DNA of 64,000 nucleotides from DASQPR01 sp963797675 (GTDB taxonomy: Bacteria; Actinomycetota; Actinomycetes; Mycobacteriales; Micromonosporaceae). The stretch is taken from assembly GCA_963797675.1 (NCBI GenBank), contig CAWCQQ010000002.1:620001-684000 (forward strand), in the 5' to 3' direction. The notes under the pieces are model-generated. The model saw nothing but the letters and a program-made list of their open reading frames with translations, did not search any database and had not been told where the DNA came from. How positions within the stretch are numbered: position 1 is the stretch's first letter; each line of letters begins with the position of its first letter. Positions 34,246 to 42,760 of the stretch are shown here, piece by piece. The translations under genes and the position numbers were made by a program.

Positions 34246-34889
34246 CGACGGTAGACGTTCTCGATGCCGAGGGCACCAAGACCGGCACGGTCGAGCTTCC
34301 GGCCGACATCTTCGACGTGCAGGCCAACATCCCGCTGATGCACCAGGTAGTGGTGGCACAGCTGGCGGCCGCCCGCCAGGGCACGCACAAGGTGAAGAGG
34401 CGCGGCGAGGTTTCCGGCGGTGGCCGCAAGCCGTACAAGCAGAAGGGCACCGGTCGCGCCCGTCAGGGCTCGACGCGTGCACCTCAGTTCACCGGTGGTG
34501 GCGTCGTTCACGGCCCGACCCCGCGTGACTACAGCCAGCGGACCCCGAAGAAGATGAAGGCGGCTGCTCTGCGCGGCGCCCTCTCCGACCGGGCCCGCGA
34601 CGGCCATGTCTATGTCGTCGATGGCTTTGTCAGTGGCGAGAAGCCGTCGACGAAGGCCGCGATGGCGACGCTCGCCAAGACGACCGAATCCACCCGGGTT
34701 CTGATCGTCCTGAGCGAGACCGACGAGATGAGCTGGATGAGCCTGCGCAACGTGCCGACGGTTCACCTGATCGAAGCCGGCCAGCTGAACACGTACGACG
34801 TGCTCGTTGCCGACGCGGTGGTCTTCACGACCGAAGCGCTGGGCGAGTTCCTCGGTGTTCCGGCTGTCGTCGGTGAGGAGAGCAAATGA
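34242..34889 (+). CDS. rplD: 50S ribosomal protein L4
   Basis: 215 residues. GTG start overlapping the rplC stop. Exit-tunnel loop protein (KVKRRGEVSGGGRKPYKQKG, then GRARQGSTRAPQF). In proteobacteria L4 represses the S10 operon; whether that holds here is not known. It overlaps rplW by 4 bases. Confidence 0.98.
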   Translation: MTTVDVLDAEGTKTGTVELPADIFDVQANIPLMHQVVVAQLAAARQGTHKVKRRGEVSGGGRKPYKQKGTGRARQGSTRAPQFTGGGVVHGPTPRDYSQRTPKKMKAAALRGALSDRARDGHVYVVDGFVSGEKPSTKAAMATLAKTTESTRVLIVLSETDEMSWMSLRNVPTVHLIEAGQLNTYDVLVADAVVFTTEALGEFLGVPAVVGEESK

Positions 34890-35188
34890 GCACGGTCGCC
34901 GATCCGCGTGACGTCATCGTCGCGCCGGTGGTTTCGGAAAAGAGCTACAGCGAGCTCAACCGCAATTGGTACACGTTCCTGGTGCACCCGGACGCGAACA
35001 AGACGGAAATCAAGATCGCTATCCAGCAGATCTTCAACGTCCGCGTTCTCACGGTCAACACGCTCAATCGCGAAGGCAAGCGCAAGCGGACCCGTACCGG
35101 GTTCGGCAAGCGCAAGGATACAAAGCGCGCGATGGTGAAGCTTGCTGATGGTGACCGGATCGAGGCCTTCGGCGGCCCGGTCAGCTAA
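34886..35188 (+). CDS. rplW: 50S ribosomal protein L23
   Basis: 100 residues. ATGA overlap with rplD. Tunnel-exit protein and docking site for trigger factor and SRP. Motifs: DVIVAPVVSEKSY, FLVHPDANKTEIKIAIQQIF, RTRTGFGKRKDTKRAMV. Confidence 0.97.
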   Translation: MSTVADPRDVIVAPVVSEKSYSELNRNWYTFLVHPDANKTEIKIAIQQIFNVRVLTVNTLNREGKRKRTRTGFGKRKDTKRAMVKLADGDRIEAFGGPVS

Positions 35189-35200
35189 GGGGTGTAGACA

Positions 35201-36040
35201 ATGGCTATCCGCAAATACAAGCCGACGACGCCTGGTCGTCGTGGTTCCAGTGTGTCCGACTTCGCCGAGATCACCCGATCGACGCCCGAGAAGTCGCTGC
35301 TCGCCCCGCTGAAGAGCAAGGGCGGCCGCAACGCACACGGCCGGATCACGACCCGTCACCAGGGTGGTGGCCACAAGCGGCAGTACCGTCTGATCGACTT
35401 CAAGCGAGTCGACAAGGACGGCGTGCCCGCGAAGGTCGCGCACATCGAGTACGACCCGAACCGTACGGCTCGGATCGCGCTGCTTCACTACATCGACGGC
35501 GAGAAGCGCTACATCATCGCCGCGAAGGACATGAAGCAGGGCGACCCCATCGAGTCGGGTCCGGGTGCAGACATCAAGCCGGGCAACAACCTGCCGTTGC
35601 GCAACATCCCCGTCGGCACCACGGTGCACTGCGTGGAGATGCGGCCCGGTGGCGGCGCGAAGATGGCCCGGTCCGCCGGCGTCGGCATTCAGCTGCTCGG
35701 CCGTGAAGGCGAGTACGCCACGCTCCGCATGCCGTCCGGTGAAATCCGGCGCGTGCTCGTGACCTGCCGCGCAACGATCGGCGAAATCGGCAACGCCGAT
35801 CAGTCGAACATCAACTGGGGTAAGGCCGGCCGTATGCGGTGGAAGGGCAAGCGCCCCTCCGTCCGCGGTGTCGCGATGAACCCGGTCGACCACCCGCACG
35901 GTGGTGGTGAGGGTAAGACCTCCGGTGGTCGCCACCCGGTCAACCCGAACGGTAAGCCCGAGGGCCGTACCCGTACCAAGGGCAAGGCATCGGACCGCTT
36001 GATCGTTCGCCGTCGCTACGCCACGCGTAAGCGCGGCTGA
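35201..36040 (+). CDS. rplB: 50S ribosomal protein L2
   Basis: 279 residues. Peptidyl-transferase-region protein. Starts MAIRKYKPTTPGRRGSSVS and contains GRNAHGRITTRHQGGGHKR and the conserved VAMNPVDHPHGGGEG with the functional His. Ends YATRKRG. The start is 12 bases after rplW. Confidence 0.99.
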   Translation: MAIRKYKPTTPGRRGSSVSDFAEITRSTPEKSLLAPLKSKGGRNAHGRITTRHQGGGHKRQYRLIDFKRVDKDGVPAKVAHIEYDPNRTARIALLHYIDGEKRYIIAAKDMKQGDPIESGPGADIKPGNNLPLRNIPVGTTVHCVEMRPGGGAKMARSAGVGIQLLGREGEYATLRMPSGEIRRVLVTCRATIGEIGNADQSNINWGKAGRMRWKGKRPSVRGVAMNPVDHPHGGGEGKTSGGRHPVNPNGKPEGRTRTKGKASDRLIVRRRYATRKRG

Positions 36041-36054
36041 TAAAGGGATATGAC

Positions 36055-36336
36055 ATGCCACGCAGCCTGAAGAAGGGCCCGTTCGTCGACGACCACCTGC
36101 AGAAAAAGGTGGACGTGCAGAACGAAAAGGGCACCAAGAACGTGATTAAGACCTGGTCGCGTCGGTCGATGATCGTGCCGGACATGCTCGGGCACACGAT
36201 CGCCGTTCACGACGGACGCAAGCACGTTCCCGTGTTTGTCTCCGAGGCGATGGTCGGGCACAAGCTCGGCGAGTTCGCTCTGACCCGCACGTTCAAGGGT
36301 CACGAGAAGGACGACCGCAAGGCTCGTCGCCGCTAA
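36055..36336 (+). CDS. rpsS: 30S ribosomal protein S19
   Basis: 93 residues. Starts MPRSLKKGPFVDDHLQKKV and contains TWSRRSMIVPDMLGHTIAVH and LGEFALTRTFKGH. Head protein contacting tRNA and S13. AAGGGATATGAC precedes the ATG. Confidence 0.98.
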   Translation: MPRSLKKGPFVDDHLQKKVDVQNEKGTKNVIKTWSRRSMIVPDMLGHTIAVHDGRKHVPVFVSEAMVGHKLGEFALTRTFKGHEKDDRKARRR

Positions 36337-36428
36337 GCCAAGATCCGGCCGCAGACAGTCGGCCAGCTGATCCTCACGGGATGAGCGCCGCAAGCGCCGC
36401 AGGATTTTATTCACGAGAAGGAATCAAG

Positions 36429-37001
36429 ATGCCAACGAAGAGCGACGCGGCGACAGTGCCTGGTGCGCGTGCAATCGCGCGCCACGTGCACGTCTCGCCG
36501 ATGAAGGCTCGCCGCGTGGTGAACCTCGTCCGCGGTTTGCCCGCGAAGGAGGCACTGACGGTGCTGAAGTTCGCGCCGCAGGCTGCGAGCGAGCCGGTCT
36601 ACAAGGTCTTGGCGAGCGCGATCGCGAACGCCGAGAACAACGAGCGGCTGGACCCGGATCTACTGCTGGTCGCCGAGGCGTACGTCGACGAGGGCCCGAC
36701 GCTGAAGCGGTTCCGGCCGCGTGCGCAGGGTCGTGCGTTCCGGATCCGTAAGCGCACCTGCCATATCACGATCGTGGTCGAGGCAGTCGTCACCGCGGCT
36801 CCGGTCCGCAAGGCGGCGCCGTTGAAGGCCGCTGCGGCTCCGGTCGCCGACACCACGGCGGCACCGGCCAAGAAGGCCGCGAAGAAGGCGGCGGCTCCGG
36901 CCGCGACCGACGACGCGACCGAGGCCAAGCCCGCGAAGAAGGCCACCAAGAAGGCGACCGCTGCCAAGCCGGCCGCGAGCGCCGAGGAAGGGACCGAGTA
37001 A
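36429..37001 (+). CDS. rplV: 50S ribosomal protein L22, with a long Ala/Lys tail
   Basis: 190 residues, against about 115 for the core family. Core: ARAIARHVHVSPMKARRVVN, the tunnel hairpin region, and FRPRAQGRAFRIRKRTCHIT. The remaining 70 or so residues are Ala/Lys/Thr-rich with AKKAAKKAAAPA-type repeats, similar to tails on other actinobacterial r-proteins. GAGAAGGAATC lies before the ATG. The stop shares a base with the rpsC start (TAATG). Confidence 0.97.
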   Translation: MPTKSDAATVPGARAIARHVHVSPMKARRVVNLVRGLPAKEALTVLKFAPQAASEPVYKVLASAIANAENNERLDPDLLLVAEAYVDEGPTLKRFRPRAQGRAFRIRKRTCHITIVVEAVVTAAPVRKAAPLKAAAAPVADTTAAPAKKAAKKAAAPAATDDATEAKPAKKATKKATAAKPAASAEEGTE

Positions 37002-37912
37002 TGGGTCAGAAGGTTCATCCCCACGGGTTCCGACTCGGCATCTCGACCGAGTGGAAGAGCCGCTGGTACGCGGACAAGCTCTACAAGGACTACATCGCCG
37101 AGGACGTCAAAATCCGCAAGATGATGTCCAAGGGCCTGGAGCGTGCCGGCATCGCGAAGGTGGATATCGAGCGCACCCGGGACCGGGTTCGCATCGACAT
37201 CCACACCGCGCGTCCGGGCATCGTCATCGGCCGCAAGGGCGCCGAGGCCGACCGCATCCGCGGCGAACTCGAGAAGCTCACGGGCAAGCAGGTTCAGCTC
37301 AACATCCTCGAGGTCAAGAACCCCGAATCGGATGCGCAGCTGGTCGCGCAGGGCGTGGCCGAGCAGCTCTCCAGCCGGGTCAGCTTCCGTCGGGCGATGC
37401 GTAAGGCGATCCAGTCGGCGATGAAGAACACCGCCGTCAAGGGCATCCGTGTGCAGGTCTCCGGTCGCCTCGGTGGCGCCGAGATGAGCCGTACGGAGTT
37501 CTACCGCGAGGGTCGCGTTCCGCTGCACACGCTGCGCGCGAACATCGAGTACGGCTTCTTCGAGGCCCGTACGACCTTCGGCCGCATCGGCGTGAAGGTC
37601 TGGATCTACAAGGGCGACCAGCTGGCTGCCGGCGCGGTTGCTCCGGCTCCGGCCGCAGATGCTCGTCCGCGCCGCGATCGTGCGGAGCGCCCCGAGCGTC
37701 CGCGCCGTCTGCGTTCCGGCTCGTCCGGTACGACGGCCGGCGGCACCGAAGCCGGCCGCGCGGGATCGGCGGGGCTCAGCGGCTCCGACGCGACCGAGAC
37801 GGTTTCGACCGAGGCACCGTTGACCGAGCCGGTCTCCACCGACGCGGTCATCGTCGCCCCCCGGCCGAAGCGGCCGACACGAACACAGCGCAGGAGGGCT
37901 GAGCAATGTTGA
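37001..37912 (+). CDS. rpsC: 30S ribosomal protein S3, with a long C-terminal extension
   Basis: 303 residues against about 210-230 for the core. Core with MGQKVHPHGFRLGIS, KH-domain loop GRKGAEADRIRGELEKLTG, and VSGRLGGAEMSRTEFYREGR, part of the mRNA entry tunnel. The last roughly 85 residues are Arg/Pro then Ser/Thr/Ala-rich, ending KRPTRTQRRRAEQC. It overlaps rplP by 7 bases. Confidence 0.97.
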   Translation: MGQKVHPHGFRLGISTEWKSRWYADKLYKDYIAEDVKIRKMMSKGLERAGIAKVDIERTRDRVRIDIHTARPGIVIGRKGAEADRIRGELEKLTGKQVQLNILEVKNPESDAQLVAQGVAEQLSSRVSFRRAMRKAIQSAMKNTAVKGIRVQVSGRLGGAEMSRTEFYREGRVPLHTLRANIEYGFFEARTTFGRIGVKVWIYKGDQLAAGAVAPAPAADARPRRDRAERPERPRRLRSGSSGTTAGGTEAGRAGSAGLSGSDATETVSTEAPLTEPVSTDAVIVAPRPKRPTRTQRRRAEQC

Positions 37913-38331
37913 TCCCGCGCAAGCCTCCGAAGGGCTTCCGCAAGCCGCACCACCCCAGGCGGACCGGTGCGTCAAAGGGCGGCACCCGGGTGGTGTTCGG
38001 AGACTACGGTATCCAGGCACTCGAGCCGGCCTACGTCACCAACCGTCAGATCGAGTCGGCGCGTATCGCGATGAACCGGCACATCCGTCGTGGTGGCAAG
38101 GTCTGGATCACGGTCTTCCCGGACCAGGCTCTGACGAAGAAGCCGGCCGAAACCCGCATGGGTTCCGGTAAGGGTTCGCCGGAGTGGTGGGTGGCCAACA
38201 TCCACCCGGGACGCATTCTCTTCGAGATGGCGTTCCCGAACGAGGTGATTGCTCGTGAGGCTCTTCGTCGTGCGATCCACAAGCTCCCGATGAAGTGCCG
38301 CATCGTCAAGCGTGAGGTAGGTGACATCTGA
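37906..38331 (+). CDS. rplP: 50S ribosomal protein L16
   Basis: 141 residues. The ATG overlaps the rpsC end. The N-terminus MLIPRKPPKGFRKPHHPRRTG is a little longer and richer in Pro than the common MLIPRRVKHRKQHH type. The rest is standard: GIQALEPAYVTNRQIESARI, PAETRMGSGKGSPEWWVA, HKLPMKCRIVKREVG. Its stop overlaps the rpmC start. Confidence 0.97.
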   Translation: MLIPRKPPKGFRKPHHPRRTGASKGGTRVVFGDYGIQALEPAYVTNRQIESARIAMNRHIRRGGKVWITVFPDQALTKKPAETRMGSGKGSPEWWVANIHPGRILFEMAFPNEVIAREALRRAIHKLPMKCRIVKREVGDI

Positions 38332-38561
38332 TGGCTAACACAAGCGCTGTCGAACTGCGCGAGCTAGCCGATGAGGACCTGGTCTTGCAGCTTCGCGAGG
38401 CAAAGGCTGAGCTGTTCAACCTGCGCGTGCAGGGTGCGACCGGCCAGCTGGACAACAACCGTCGGCTGCAGATCATCCGGCGGCACATCGCGCGGATTTA
38501 CACGATCATGCGGGAGCGCGAGCTCGGTCTCGCGATCGCGCCGAACGAGGTGGCATCATGA
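38331..38561 (+). CDS. rpmC: 50S ribosomal protein L29
   Basis: 76 residues forming a helical hairpin near the tunnel exit. AVELRELADEDLVLQLREAK, then LFNLRVQGATGQLDNNRRL. Overlaps both neighbours (TGATG with rplP, ATGA with rpsQ). Confidence 0.97.
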   Translation: MANTSAVELRELADEDLVLQLREAKAELFNLRVQGATGQLDNNRRLQIIRRHIARIYTIMRERELGLAIAPNEVAS

Positions 38562-38839
38562 GCGAGCAAGCAGCAGGCACGGACGTCGATCGCAACCGTC
38601 GCAAGACCCGTGAGGGCCTTGTGGTCAGCGACAAGATGGACAAGACCGTCATCGTGACGGTCGAGGACCGGGTCAAGCACAAGATGTACGGCAAGGTCAT
38701 GCGCCGCCAGAGCAAGCTCCAGGCGCACGACGAGACGAACGCTTGTGGCATCGGCGACCGCGTGATCGTGATGGAGACCCGGCCGCTCTCGGCGACGAAG
38801 CGCTGGCGCGTGGTCGAAATCATCGAGAAGGCGAAGTAA
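38558..38839 (+). CDS. rpsQ: 30S ribosomal protein S17
   Basis: 93 residues. Short Ser/Ala-rich N-terminus, then RRKTREGLVVSDKMDKTVIV and the S17 OB-fold, ending TKRWRVVEIIEKAK. ATGA overlap with rpmC. A 140-base gap before rplN holds a GC-rich segment but no gene. Confidence 0.97.
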   Translation: MSEQAAGTDVDRNRRKTREGLVVSDKMDKTVIVTVEDRVKHKMYGKVMRRQSKLQAHDETNACGIGDRVIVMETRPLSATKRWRVVEIIEKAK

Positions 38840-38979
38840 CCTTCTCGAAGCCTCCGCAGCAATGCGGGGTGGACGTACAACGTTTATTTCGTGGCGGCGG
38901 CCGGCAACGGTCGCCACTGCGATGAGGTTCTTCCAAGCTCCGGTCCGCCGGAGGACTGGCAGACAATCAGGAGACTGAC

Positions 38980-39348
38980 GTGATTCAGCAGGAGTCGCGA
39001 CTTCGCGTCGCCGACAACACCGGTGCCAGGGAAATCCTGTGCATCCGTGTGCTCGGTGGCTCGGGTCGGCGCTACGCGAGCATCGGCGACGTCATCGTGG
39101 CCACGGTCAAGGACGCCATTCCGGGCGCTGGTGTGAAGAAGGGCGACGTCGTCAAGGCGGTCGTCGTTCGCACCTCCAAGGAGCGTCGTCGGCCGGATGG
39201 CTCGTACATTCGTTTCGATGAGAACGCCGCCGTCATCATCAAGGACGGTGGAGACCCGCGCGGTACGCGCATCTTCGGCCCGGTGGGCCGCGAGCTGCGC
39301 GACAAGCGGTTCATGAAGATCATCTCCCTAGCACCGGAGGTGTTGTAG
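38980..39348 (+). CDS. rplN: 50S ribosomal protein L14
   Basis: 122 residues. GTG start giving IQQESRLRVADNTGAREILC. Contains IGDVIVATVKDAIPGAGVKK and ends RFMKIISLAPEVL. Subunit-bridge protein. TCAGGAGAC is the ribosome-binding site. It starts the spc part of the run. Confidence 0.98.
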   Translation: MIQQESRLRVADNTGAREILCIRVLGGSGRRYASIGDVIVATVKDAIPGAGVKKGDVVKAVVVRTSKERRRPDGSYIRFDENAAVIIKDGGDPRGTRIFGPVGRELRDKRFMKIISLAPEVL

Positions 39349-39351
39349 ACC

Positions 39352-39690
39352 GTGAAGGTTAAGAAGGGCGACACGGTCGTCGTCATCGCCGGTCGGGACA
39401 AGGGCGCGAAGGGCAAGGTCATTGCGACCTACCCGCCGCTCGACAAGGTCCTCGTCGAGGGCGTCAACCGGGTCAAGAAGCACACGCGTATCCGTAACAC
39501 ACAGCGGGGCGCAAAGACCGGCGGCATCATCACCCAGGAAGCACCGATCCACATCTCGAATGTGATGGTGCTCGATGGTGACGGCAAGCCGGCCCGCGTT
39601 GGCTACCGCATCGAGACCGCGGAACGCACGGACGGTCGTACCAAGACCAACCGCATCCGCGTGTCCCGCAAGACGGGTAAGGACCTGTGA
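39352..39690 (+). CDS. rplX: 50S ribosomal protein L24
   Basis: 112 residues. GTG start 3 bases after rplN. KOW motif KKGDTVVVIAGRDKGAKGKV, then GVNRVKKHTR and the family C-terminus. Early assembly protein. Its stop overlaps the rplE start. Confidence 0.98.
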   Translation: MKVKKGDTVVVIAGRDKGAKGKVIATYPPLDKVLVEGVNRVKKHTRIRNTQRGAKTGGIITQEAPIHISNVMVLDGDGKPARVGYRIETAERTDGRTKTNRIRVSRKTGKDL

Positions 39691-40256
39691 TGACCACAGC
39701 GACTGAGAAGGTTCAGCCGCGCCTGAAGGCGCGCTACCAGAGCGAGATCGCGGGCAAGCTGCGCGAGCAGTTCGGCTACGACAACCCGATGCAGGTGCCG
39801 GGTCTCGTCAAGATCGTCGTGAACATGGGTGTCGGTGAGGCCGCGCGTGACGCGAAGCTGATCGACGGCGCTGTTCGCGACCTCACCGCGATCACCGGCC
39901 AGAAGCCGCTGATCCGTAAGGCCACGAAGTCGATCGCGCAGTTCAAGCTGCGTGAAGGCATGCCGATCGGCGCGAAGGTCACCCTTCGCAACGACCGGAT
40001 GTGGGAGTTCCTGGACCGGCTGCTCTCGATTGCGCTTCCCCGTATCCGCGACTTCCGCGGTCTGGACGGACGCAAGCTCGACGGCAACGGCAACTACACG
40101 TTCGGCCTGACCGAGCAGTCGGTGTTCCACGAGATCGACCAAGACAAGATCGACCGCAACCGGGGCATGGACATCACGCTGGTGACCACCGCCAAGACTG
40201 ACGACGAAGGTCGGGCGCTGCTCAAGCTCCTGGGCTTCCCGTTCAAGGAGAACTGA
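39690..40256 (+). CDS. rplE: 50S ribosomal protein L5
   Basis: 188 residues from ATG 39690 (a GTG one codon upstream is also possible). Binds 5S rRNA. LKARYQSEIAGKLREQFGY, VPGLVKIVVNMGVGEAARDA, RDFRGLDGRKLDGNGNYTFG. The stop is 3 bases before rpsN. Confidence 0.98.
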   Translation: MTTATEKVQPRLKARYQSEIAGKLREQFGYDNPMQVPGLVKIVVNMGVGEAARDAKLIDGAVRDLTAITGQKPLIRKATKSIAQFKLREGMPIGAKVTLRNDRMWEFLDRLLSIALPRIRDFRGLDGRKLDGNGNYTFGLTEQSVFHEIDQDKIDRNRGMDITLVTTAKTDDEGRALLKLLGFPFKEN

Positions 40257-40259
40257 TCC

Positions 40260-40445
40260 ATGGCTAAGAAGGCGCTGATCATCAAGGCGGCCGCGAAGCC
40301 TAAGTTCGCGGTGCGCGCGTACACCCGCTGCCAGCGTTGTGGACGGCCGAAGGCCGTCTACCGCAAGTTCGGACTGTGCCGCGTATGTATTCGGGAGATG
40401 GCCCACCGCGGCGAGCTTCCCGGCGTGACCAAGGCTTCCTGGTAA
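40260..40445 (+). CDS. rpsN: 30S ribosomal protein S14, zinc type
   Basis: 61 residues, the short type Z form. The four cysteines of the zinc ribbon are CQRC and CRVC around GRPKAVYRKFGL. Ends GELPGVTKASW. Presence of the zinc form in the spc cluster is normal; zinc-free S14 copies usually lie elsewhere. Confidence 0.98.
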   Translation: MAKKALIIKAAAKPKFAVRAYTRCQRCGRPKAVYRKFGLCRVCIREMAHRGELPGVTKASW

Positions 40446-40527
40446 CAGGCTTAAATCTCTTCGCCGTAGGCCGATCCGAGCGGCATGCCAATCGGATCGG
40501 AACCCCGGTGAGAAAGGCTGACGAAAC

Positions 40528-40935
40528 ATGACAATGACCGACCCAATTGCAGACATGCTCACGCGTCTGCGCAACGCCAACCAGGCGTACCACGACCGCG
40601 TTTCGATGCCCTACTCGAAGATCAAGGCGAACGTCGCCGAGGTCCTCAAGACCGAGGGCTACATCGCTTCGTGGTCTGTCGAGGAGCCCCAGGAGGGCGC
40701 CATCGGCAAGAACCTGGTGGTGGACCTGAAGTTTGGTCCGAACCGCGAGCGCAGCCTCGCTGGCATCAAGCGAGTTTCCAAGCCCGGCCTCCGGGTGTAC
40801 GCGAAGTCGACGGAGCTCCCACGGGTGCTGGGTGGCCTGGGCGTAGCGATTATCTCGACGTCCCAGGGACTGCTGACTGACCGGCAGGCCCGCAAGCGGA
40901 GCGTAGGCGGGGAAGTCCTCGCCTTCGTGTGGTAA
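40528..40935 (+). CDS. rpsH: 30S ribosomal protein S8
   Basis: 135 residues. MTMTDPIADMLTRLRNANQA and the C-terminal STSQGLLTDRQARKRSVGGE. Central-domain 16S binder and, in enterobacteria, spc-operon repressor. A second ATG two codons on (40534) is an alternative start. Confidence 0.97.
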   Translation: MTMTDPIADMLTRLRNANQAYHDRVSMPYSKIKANVAEVLKTEGYIASWSVEEPQEGAIGKNLVVDLKFGPNRERSLAGIKRVSKPGLRVYAKSTELPRVLGGLGVAIISTSQGLLTDRQARKRSVGGEVLAFVW

Positions 40936-40950
40936 CGGAGGCCTGTAGCA

Positions 40951-41493
40951 ATGTCGCGAATCGGACGTAAGCCGATCCCGGTGCCCGCGGGCGTCGAGGT
41001 CGCTATCGCTGGGCAGACCGTCACGGTCAAGGGCCCGAAGGGCACGCTGAGCCACACGCTCGCCGAGCCGATCACCGCTGAGCGCGGTGACGACGGCGTG
41101 GTCTCTGTCGTGCGACCGAACGACGAGCGCAAGGCCAAGGAGCTCCACGGCCTATCTCGTACGCTGGTCAACAACATGGTCGTCGGCGTCACCGAGGGAT
41201 ATAAGAAGTCCCTGGAAATCGCCGGTACCGGATATCGTGTCGCCGCGAAGGGCAGTGACCTCGAGTTCGCACTCGGGTTCTCGCACCCGGTCGTGGTCGT
41301 GGCGCCGGACGGCATCACGTTCACGGTCGAGCGCCCGACGCTGTTCCACATCGCTGGCATCGACAAGCAGCAGGTGGGCGAGGTCGCCGCGAACATCCGC
41401 AAGATCCGTCCGCCGGAGCCCTACAAGGGCAAGGGCGTGCGCTACCAGGGTGAAGTTATTCGCCGCAAGGCCGGAAAGGCAGGCAAGAAGTGA
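40951..41493 (+). CDS. rplF: 50S ribosomal protein L6
   Basis: 180 residues. MSRIGRKPIPVPAGVEVAIA, then NMVVGVTEGYKKSLEIAGTGYR, and C-terminal RPPEPYKGKGVRYQGEVIRR. Two-domain protein near the GTPase centre. Overlaps the rplR start by 4 bases (GTGA). Confidence 0.98.
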   Translation: MSRIGRKPIPVPAGVEVAIAGQTVTVKGPKGTLSHTLAEPITAERGDDGVVSVVRPNDERKAKELHGLSRTLVNNMVVGVTEGYKKSLEIAGTGYRVAAKGSDLEFALGFSHPVVVVAPDGITFTVERPTLFHIAGIDKQQVGEVAANIRKIRPPEPYKGKGVRYQGEVIRRKAGKAGKK

Positions 41494-41886
41494 GCGCGAC
41501 TCTGCTCAAGCGCCGCAATGGCGGTGGCGTCATCTGCGGCACGCCGGGTGGGCAAGGCTCGCCGCCACTTCCGCATCCGCAAGAACGTGTTCGGTACGAC
41601 GGAGCGTCCGCGCCTCGTCGTGACGCGTTCGAACCGGAACATCGTCGCCCAGATCGTGGACGACAACGCCGGTCATACCCTTGCTTCGGCTTCTTCGCTC
41701 GACGTATCGCTTCGTGGCACAGAGGGCGCGAAGAGCGACCTGTCCCGCAAGGTCGGTGCGCTGGTGGCGGAGCGGGCCAAGGCGGCAGGCATCTCCAAGG
41801 TCGTCTTCGACCGCGGCGGCAACCGGTACGCGGGGCGGATCGCCGCGCTGGCCGATGCTGCCCGCGAAGCCGGACTCGAGTTCTGA
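41490..41886 (+). CDS. rplR: 50S ribosomal protein L18 (one extra base near codon 9)
   Basis: 5S rRNA-binding protein. The body (VGKARRHFRIRKNVFGTTER, TRSNRNIVAQIVDD, ending ADAAREAGLEF) reads from 41518. The true start is probably GTG 41490: it gives SATLLKRR, a normal L18 N-terminus, with an AGGCAAGAAG site and a GTGA overlap with rplF. Joining the two needs one extra base removed at about 41517, giving 131 residues. A start at ATG 41518 would avoid the shift but has no ribosome-binding site. Confidence 0.93.
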
Positions 41887-41915
41887 GCCATGTTGATAGG
41901 AGTGGGGAGCGTCTG

Positions 41916-42563
41916 ATGCCAGGTCCACAGCGCAGGGGCGCCGGGTCCGGTCAAAACAGCAACGCCGAGGGCGGCGCTGGTGGTGGCGGCGGTAACCGTC
42001 GCGACAATCGTCGTGAAGGCGGCGGCCGCAACGCGCCGGTTGAGAAGACCCCGCACATCGAGCGGGTAGTCACGATCAACCGAGTCGCCAAGGTCGTCAA
42101 GGGTGGTCGCCGGTTCAGCTTCACCGCGCTGGTCGTGGTGGGCGACGGTGACGGCACGGTCGGCGTCGGTTACGGCAAGGCCAAGGAAGTACCCGCGGCG
42201 ATCGCCAAGGGTGTCGAAGAGGCCAAGAAGCACTTCTTCAAGGTTCCGCGTCACGGCGTCACGATCCCGCACCCGGTGCAGGGTGAAGCGGCCGCCGGCG
42301 TGGTGCTGCTGAAGCCGGCCAGCCCGGGTACCGGTGTTATCGCCGGCGGTCCGGTGCGTGCCGTGCTGGAGTGCGCCGGAATCCACGACGTGCTGTCGAA
42401 GAGCCTCGGCTCGTCGAACCCGATCAACATCGTGCACGCGTCCGTCGCGGCGCTGAAGATGCTGGAGTCGCCGGAGGCCGTGGCGGCTCGCCGTGGTCTG
42501 CCCGTTGAGGACGTCGCACCCGCAGCCATGCTGCGCGCGCGCGCCGAAGCGGCGACGAAGTAG
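41916..42563 (+). CDS. rpsE: 30S ribosomal protein S5
   Basis: 215 residues. Gly/Asn/Arg-rich N-terminal extension of about 45 residues, then the dsRNA-binding-like domain (HIERVVTINRVAKVVKGGRR) and C-terminal domain (GTGVIAGGPVRAVLE, KSLGSSNPINIVHA). Decoding fidelity protein. AGGAGTGGGGAG precedes the ATG. Confidence 0.97.
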   Translation: MPGPQRRGAGSGQNSNAEGGAGGGGGNRRDNRREGGGRNAPVEKTPHIERVVTINRVAKVVKGGRRFSFTALVVVGDGDGTVGVGYGKAKEVPAAIAKGVEEAKKHFFKVPRHGVTIPHPVQGEAAAGVVLLKPASPGTGVIAGGPVRAVLECAGIHDVLSKSLGSSNPINIVHASVAALKMLESPEAVAARRGLPVEDVAPAAMLRARAEAATK

Positions 42564-42577
42564 AGGGGGCGGCAGAG

Positions 42578-42760
42578 ATGGCACGCCTGAAGGTGACACA
42601 GATCCGATCCGGGATCGGGTCGAAGCGTAACCAGCGCGAGACGCTGCGCACGCTCGGCCTGAAGCGGATCAATGACGTGGTGGTAAAAGAGGATCGTCCC
42701 GAGATTCGGGGAATGATCCACACGGTGATCCACCTCGTAGAGTTCGAGGAGGTCGAGTAA
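42578..42760 (+). CDS. rpmD: 50S ribosomal protein L30
   Basis: 60 residues. LKVTQIRSGIGSKRNQRETL and LGLKRINDVVVKEDRPEIRG. The stop shares a base with rplO (TAATG). Confidence 0.97.
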   Translation: MARLKVTQIRSGIGSKRNQRETLRTLGLKRINDVVVKEDRPEIRGMIHTVIHLVEFEEVE

